The position numbers and the translations under genes were made by a program. Below the pieces are notes generated by a model. That model saw nothing but the letters and a program-made list of their open reading frames with translations, searched no databases and was not told where the DNA came from. DNA of 64,000 bases, taken from assembly GCF_025370935.1 (NCBI RefSeq), contig NC_133498.1, positions 6,194,543 through 6,258,542 of the forward strand, written 5' to 3'. Below are positions 57,884 through 64,000 of the stretch, piece by piece. This stretch comes from Choristoneura fumiferana (lineage: Eukaryota; Arthropoda; Insecta; Lepidoptera; Tortricidae). Every line of letters begins with the position of its first letter. Positions within the stretch are counted from its first letter, which is position 1.

Positions 57884-58012
57884 TCCGTGCAAAATTACAG
57901 CTTTCTAGCATTGATAGCCCCTGAGCAAAGCCGCGGACGGACAGACAGACAGACATGGCGAAACTATAAGGGTTCAGTTTTTGCCATTTTGGCTCCGGAA
58001 CCCTAAAAAGAG
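57884..58012 (+). mobile_element. Interspersed repeat type P, 3' end
   Basis: The last 125 bases of the 41392-42034 repeat, nearly identical, from GTGCAAAATTACAGCTTTCT to CCGGAACCCTAAAAAG. Confidence 0.72.
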
Positions 58013-59136
58013 GAATTCAATGTAACGTGAGCTAAAACTAAATTATACGCTTTATCGTCGTATATCAAAAAGTCAATTGCGAAGATAAATCAATCGTTCC
58101 GCAATACTTGAACATGCCACAGACTAAAAACTTTGACAAATGGTTACCCCTGAGAAATTATGTTATTGCTATTCTTGTCTAGTTGTCTATGCTCGATTAA
58201 AAAAACCATAGCTATGTGATATGTCAAGTTGTTTTATGGTTCTAAAGTCTGTTTATATGATGGATAGTGAGGGTCTCGCTTGGGAAAGTATCAAATAGGT
58301 ATAGTCAGGAATCTATATCGGAAGCTCAAATTTTTTTGAGGGAAACTGACGAACTTTTCCGACAAAATACCTTGATAATGTTAAACCTATTTGTGATAAC
58401 AGATCATCCCGGCCCATCATAATATTTAAATTGTGTATTCGAAATAATTCGAATATATTCTGTCTCTCTCTGTCTTTGTCACTTCAATCTAATTAAAACT
58501 GGAACTATCAATCTCTACTACCTATTTTATTTATCCAAATAAATATCAGATAAAACATTATTCATTACACTTTAGAAAATAAATACATAATACCTAGTAC
58601 GAACAATGAAAACAAGATCATTCGGACAACAAACAATTGCCCATTCATCAAACGCAAAGCTTAATGTTAAAAGTGATTTATTTAATATTAACTTGAGCTA
58701 CTTTCACACGCACTAAAACAAAAAGTATGAACGGAAGAGATTAATTACTTTTTAATTCGCCATTTTGGTTGCGTCATCGTGAGTGACGTTTGCCGTTTGC
58801 GCGGGAATGGCGGGGTTGCCAGTCCGAATATTTAATTCTGGAAGTTTTTTTAAGGCATTAACTGCCGGCTTTTTTTCGATCTTCCGCCAGACTTTAAAGT
58901 AACTTAAACGCAGATATGAAAGCGTTTATTTAACTTTCACTCAGTACTTTAAACGTTTATAAGCATTTATATATGGTTCTCAGTAATACAGTAGGTAACG
59001 CTATAGACGTATGAACTCACAATAGCGTTCAAAGCATTGGGAAAAGTTCTCAAAATGAATAAAATGAGCTCTTACTCTATAGTCTTCAACCAGTGTGTCA
59101 AGTGATGACATATGCCTCTTATACGTGGTCCTAGAC

Positions 59137-59317
59137 CAAGGGTCGGCATGGGCGGACCGCGGTCCGCATCCAGACCGCGGAAGGCCTAGCCTTTATTTTT
59201 TTATTTTTTTATTATTTGCATATAAATAAATAATACGTTATCACAAAAAAAATCTGGATCTTGATAAAGTTTTAAACAGCATTCACGGACCTAGTTAAAA
59301 CTAATTGCCGACCTCTG
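59137..59317. mobile_element. hAT-type MITE with exact 8-bp duplication
   Basis: TCCTAGAC at 59129-59136 and 59318-59325. Ends CAAGGGTCGGCA and, reversed, CAGAGGTCGGCA. 181 bp, no ORF. The 8-bp duplication assigns it to hAT. Confidence 0.85.
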
Positions 59318-59464
59318 TCCTAGACTGTTAGCTTCTTGGAAAGGTTCAAAGTCACGCAACGATCTATCGTGTGAACTATGCTCGGAGTTACTTTGCGCGA
59401 TAAAATTAGAAATACGGAAAATTGCCGAAGAACTTAAGTCACCAACCTAGCTCAAAGAATTTGC

Positions 59465-59705
59465 AACTTGAATACTATGGGCGGGGCCGGCCACGTCACT
59501 CGAAAAACGAATACCTAACTATTGGAGAGTAAGGTTCTCGTGGTGACCACAAACCGGAAAGCGAAGCGTTGGCAGGCCTCCCAGTAGATGACTGACGTCG
59601 GAAGAGTCGTAGATAACCGATGGGTGCAAGTGGCCATTCCTCGTTCACTGTGGCGTTCTAAGGTCCCCTAACCATTGTTCAACAGTGGATATTTCCGGGT
59701 GATGA
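59465..59705 (+). pseudogene. RTE LINE 3' end, strongly decayed
   Basis: GGGCGGGGCCGGCCACGTC, ACCGGAAAGCGAAGCGTTGG, TGGGTGCAAGTGGCC and TTCAACAGTGGA follow the RTE C-terminal order. No continuous frame and only a weak tail. Confidence 0.6.
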
Positions 59706-59771
59706 GAGTTATGATAAGTCTTCATGAACGAAACAGAATCTTTTTGTTTTTTTTTCTTGCCTATGAATACG

Positions 59772-59905
59772 TACAGTCACCAGCATTAATATCTGCCACA
59801 GCGGAGCGTGCAAAAATATCTAACACGTCCTTTCGGCCTAGAAATAGAGTCGTATTAGATATTTATGCACGCTTGTTGTGTCAGATATTGGTGCTGGTGT
59901 CTGTA
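59772..59905. repeat. MITE-5 copy (TACAGTCACCAGC)
   Basis: TACAGTCACCAGCATTAATA at the left and CAGATATTGGTGCTGGTGTC-TGTA at the right are inverted over about 50 bases, 134 bp in total. Confidence 0.72.
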
Positions 59906-60600
59906 CCTAATAAGCTAGAAATTATATTGATATCATAAGATAAAAAAACCATTTTCGCGTAATAATTTAATAAAATAACAATTTCTAACCTGGCAACCCA
60001 TTCGACGTAAGCACGCGTTTTTTTTTTCAATGCAAGTGAGATCTGTCGTTGACCGCACGGCATTCAGCCTTTATTCAGTGCCGCCAACATACCGCCGAAA
60101 TACTCTGAATAACAACATTTCTGATGTTTTTTATTTAGATTTTGCGAGTATATCGTTTGGAACAATTTAAAGGTCAGAAGGATATTTCTTTAATCATTCA
60201 ATTATGTACAGAGTCATAATTATAACATTAATAACAATTTCGAGTGAGTTTTTTAAAGAATGAATTATTTTTCAGAAATAAATGCCCTAATTTGTGACGT
60301 TTATGAACTAGGTGCATATCGCCGAGGTATAGTAGTACCACAAGAGTTAAAGTGAATGATTACACTCACAGCTATGAATGAGAAAATGTCAAAATACATG
60401 ACTTGTTCTTGCGTGACCTCAACTCTGGTGGCACTACCTATTTATATATCTATATCCTAGTTGTGAGAGTGGGCAGCAGCGCCCTCTATTGCCAACTACG
60501 AACTCCAGACTCCAGCTCTGCGGCGCGGAAGGCTAAGGGGAACAACAACAGTATTTTACCCAAGAAAATCGTCATGAATATGCTCTACTGTGGCCGTATT

Positions 60601-60748
60601 GTCTAAAGCCGAATTTCGGCTTGCTAGAAAAATCGTGCAAGTTGCATTACATGCGAGGCCGTAAAGCCAACGAGTTTGTAGTGGTCGTCGAGCGCACCAA
60701 TGCAAACGCTCTGACAATCGCAATCGCGTTCGCCATCTCTTTTCTACT
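60601..60748. repeat. MITE-3 related copy
   Basis: TCGTGCAAGTTGCATTACAT, GCCGTAAAGCCAACGAGTTT and GTTCGCCATCTCTTTTCTAC match the 11.5-kb copy (middle part inverted). Confidence 0.6.
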
Positions 60749-60749
60749 C

Positions 60750-60815
60750 GAGTCTAAGGAGGCCTATGTCCAGCAGTGGCCGTCTTTCGGCTGACATGAT
60801 GACGATGATGATACA
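60750..60815 (+). mobile_element. RTE LINE 3' tail
   Basis: AGGCCTATGTCCAGCAGTGG then CTGACATGATGACGATGATG is the last 60 bases of the RTE type, truncated from the left at MITE-3. Confidence 0.65.
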
Positions 60816-62235
60816 CACATACGTACATACACCACAAAAAAACGGAATTAGTATTAGAGGAGCCGGAAACGGGAAGACATAGGTAAGTTTTTGAAGGGAA
60901 CACAAACCATGATTATTTCTATGCAAAATAGTTTCTTTTTATCCGTCTTCAACTGTTGCTGGTTGCGCCGTATTGCCGTGTGCAAGGAGGTGGACAAGCC
61001 TAGGCAACGCTGGCCGGAAACCTCTGATGCCATGCGGTATTTTTTCATTGTCATCTTGTCGTCTGTCTGTCACATATAAACAAATCTTTCCGTTTGACAA
61101 TCATAATAGGAAGTTATCCTCAACAATCTACTAGGATTGAGTGATAATACAGACAACGACGTGCACTGCCTTCAAAACCATCATCGCAAACCCGTGGCCA
61201 GTCAGAAGGTCGGCGGCGAACTTGGGTAAGTCCACCTTCCTTCGCCAATTTGGCACGGCCGCACCAGTTGCCTTTTTCTAGTCATTGGACTATTTTTCCG
61301 CATCGTTCGGCCTGTCAAAGGCATCTAAGTGAATCAGATGTGTCAATTGAACTGACATTTCCTACTGTTAATTGCCACTCTAATTAAAGGAAAATCCATT
61401 TAACAATGGACAATCGATAATTTCTTTCGCGGTAAAAAACTGTACAAACCACTCAGGTACTTTTTAACCGTAATAACTCGTCTTGCGATATTCAAAATAA
61501 ACCTTTACTCCTAACTTTTATGGTTGGTATTCTAATAGGGGAAATTGGCATTTGCGACGTTTGTGAAGAAATGAGAGTGGAAACAATGTATTTTATACAA
61601 ATCGAGATGATGTTAAAATTAAATCAATTTTAATTATTACAAGTAGTGTATTTTTACAGAAAATTATGATTGAGGTTATTCTGCTTACCATTGTAGTTAA
61701 GAGTGAGGCCAAACGACCGTAATTTTTTGAATTATGATTTGCGTATTATGATTTATCAATACCTATTCAATGGGTTCTATGTATAAGGGCCAGTGTTTTT
61801 TTTTTCAATTTTGAGTTTTATGCGTTATAGGTATCTATAAACTATATACATATATTTAGATAGTGGATTAAAAAAACATTGTAAGTAATTATTTTTCGAG
61901 TTATTATTAAAGTAGTTAGAATGGCCGAACTAGATGCAATTTTAATGTAAAAGCCCTTGTACGTAGGACCCATCGATATATTAGTATTTGTTAGTAAAAT
62001 ATACATACATCACCAAATTTCAAGTACATTGGGTACCTAAAGGGAACTTAAATAAATACACTGCGGAAATTTTTTTTGCAAAAAAAAAAACTTTGATGGC
62101 TTCTCATATCCCTTCGTTTCACATTATCTTTTTAATTAAAAACAATCAGTATTTATTTACTCAACGTTCTCTTAACAACAATATCCAGATTGATGGTGTT
62201 AGCCAAACAGTCAAAAATATTTTTCAATAATTTTG

Positions 62236-62296
62236 TATGTCTGCGTCCAACTCAACTGTGGACGTCCTACGGCTGATATTATGATGATGATGATAA
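62236..62296 (+). mobile_element. RTE LINE 3' tail
   Basis: CAACTGTGGACGTCCTACGG followed by ATGATGATGATGATAA is the RTE 3' tail. Confidence 0.6.
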
Positions 62297-63686
62297 ATTT
62301 TGTATAACTTGAGGTCAATAAGATGCTTATACTGCGAAAATTTTACGGTTGTAGCTTTATTTATGACTGTACTTTGTGTGATAGACGACGGACAAACAGA
62401 CACGTTGAAAAATAATACGTAACAATTTACCCCCTAATGTGAAAAACACCCGTAATTTTGATATTGATAAGGGTATTATTATTTATTTATTTTCAAAAAT
62501 CTGGCAAAGCAGTGCTTCTTTGGGATATTGCAGGCCTACAATATATGCTTAGGTTCAAGGGACCGCGCTATGTCCCCTTTTAATATTAAAAACATATAAA
62601 AAGACTCTATGAAATAAGTATAACTACTTTACCATTATTTGATTTGAAATTTTGAACACACCTTTTTAAAAATCCTTGGCTTAGGCAACTTCGGACCCAT
62701 ACCTCGGCGCCATGGGCGTGTCTTCTATAAAACTCAAAGTGTCAGTGGCGCCCGGACTTTCTGGCCAGTTTTTTTTTCATATTCAAAAGACGCCCGCGGC
62801 ATAGGCGTTAGGCTGTTCGGGATAATTTAATTAATAGATTGTGACATGGATTTTGGCGCGCGTAGCCATCTTTTGATTTTATGTTTGTTGTTTGATTTCT
62901 TTGGCTGTTTTTTGCTGTCAATTATAACCTCATTTGAGGTGATAGAGTCAAATTAATGCTTTTATAATATTAACTCAACAAACGATTAGTACCTACCTAA
63001 ATAAATTATAATACCTGCACTACAATTAAAAATCTTTACTTTGTAGTAAAAAATGCAACTTTACGCGGCAGCATTTGCCTCTACATTTTTACTTTTATTG
63101 TGCTTTATTTGTATAGTAGATTTTTTCTTTCTTGTGGCTCACAAGCTATAGCATTTTCTTCTAAAAAACGCACGTCACATTCGCGATGAAAGTGACCTCA
63201 ACAGATTACTTTTTAAACATTTTTTTTAAACTTCTAAAGCTGCCAGCTACAATTAATCCACGGTTATACTTGAGCCTCTTAATGGCTGTGATTATGAGGT
63301 TTTTGTTAAAAACAAAAGATTATCAAAGGCGCCGTTGCCCGCGGTTGTAGGTGGCGCCACCGGTCTAAGTTTCGGCTCGGTTTAGGGCACCCATAAGATT
63401 TTGCAGTTAATTGTTGTGTTGGTAGGAATACGGTGAGTTTATTATACGTGTTATGATAGTAATTATACTGGTATACACTCTATAGTCTTCTAAAGTAATC
63501 TAGAACCTTTTTAACCGACTGTTGTGTCTGAAATTGACGGTAGTTACACCTTAGAGCGATTTATACAAGTACAAATAATACTTACGAAAGTATAACAAAA
63601 AATATCAACCACAAGGACAGCAACAGCTACTTTTATCAACATATTAAAATTAAGAGTCGCCAGTACGCTCGCCGCTGATCGCATTT

Positions 63687-64000
63687 TCATACAAAAGAAT
63701 GTTTCGTTCTAATTTACAAACAACACACTGAAGCGAAATAAAACTTCGCAACTATAATGGGAGCAGCTATTTTGATGCTTATAATTAGTTTTCGTTCAAA
63801 TTTAATGCAACAAAATAAAATCACATATTTTTAACTTTTGTATGAGAAATGTAAATTCGTTATTGTTTTTTTCCGTTACATTTTATTTTAACCAAACCTT
63901 ATTATAAGCATCGTAATGGCTGCTCCCATTATAGTTGCAAAGTTGCGTTTTGATCTGTAGTGCGGCTTGTAAATTAGAACGAAACTACGTTTGTATGGAG
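63687..64000. repeat. Inverted-repeat element reaching the window end
   Basis: Left CATACAAAAGAATGTTTCGT...AACTATAATGGGAGCAGC and right GCTGCTCCCATTATAGTTGC...GAACGAAACTACGTTTGTAT are inverted. The last bases abut the window edge, so the right terminus may be incomplete. Confidence 0.65.

Larger units (their letters stand above)
27832..64000. other. Upstream flank of Dll, gene-poor and repeat-rich
   Basis: No intact host gene is recognised over 36 kb. All identifiable ORFs are retrotransposon debris. Stretches without any named feature: 28860-29140, 30240-31280, 32700-33840, 34200-36500, 37350-39230, 39345-40040, 44800-45500, 47660-49140 (GC-rich patch 47990-48085), 55450-55840, 57500-57880, 58010-59120, 60820-62230 and 62300-63680. 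Small ORFs of 60-120 codons in these spans lack any recognisable domain. Confidence 0.6.

Noticed and set aside
1..64000. CRISPR array, operons, prophage or bacterial features
   Set aside because: No regularly spaced repeats, no dense co-directional ORFs and no ribosome-binding sites. Introns, SINEs and LINEs show eukaryotic DNA.

Overview
This is eukaryotic nuclear DNA, almost certainly from a moth or butterfly. It is AT-rich and has long non-coding stretches. It is littered with repeats that I recognise as typical of Lepidoptera: short Helitron-like elements ending in CTAG, tRNA-headed SINEs, fragments of RTE-type LINEs with (GAT)n tails, and many small inverted-repeat (MITE-like) elements. 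The species cannot be named from the sequence alone.

Only one host protein-coding gene is supported: the 5' part of Distal-less (Dll), the limb and appendage homeobox transcription factor, on the minus strand. The first coding exon is at 4370-4839. It holds the start codon and 107 codons, with a clear splice acceptor upstream and a clear donor downstream. The homeobox exons must lie to the left, outside the window. To the right, at about 27.1-27.8 kb, a CCAAT box, a GC box, a TATA-like box and a splice donor are spaced as expected for a minus-strand promoter and non-coding first exon. If this is the Dll promoter, intron 1 is about 22.3 kb and everything right of about 27.8 kb is upstream flanking DNA. 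That kind of gene-poor flank is usual around developmental regulators.

Layout: 1-4369 is the intron after the coding exon, with little recognisable content. 4370-4839 is the Dll coding exon. 4840-27119 is the proposed intron 1, with many repeats up to about 23 kb and a repeat-poor block from about 23.0 to 28.4 kb that surrounds the proposed promoter. 27.8-64 kb is upstream DNA, densely filled with nested repeats at 40-61 kb. Every other open reading frame that I can identify is a decayed piece of a retrotransposon.

The most interesting signals are: (a) a repeat family whose copies carry a hammerhead-ribozyme-like core, with compensating changes in stem I, resembling the ribozymes known in Penelope-like retroelements; (b) the proposed Dll promoter with a repeat-poor neighbourhood and a perfect 22-bp palindrome about 1 kb upstream centred on a CRE site; (c) insertions whose ends can be set to the base from target-site duplications, including a hAT element holding an RTE LINE and an occupied site with an unoccupied partner 24 kb away; and (d) a three-layer nested insertion inside 240-bp inverted arms. 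Names such as SINE-A or MITE-2 are my labels, not database names.
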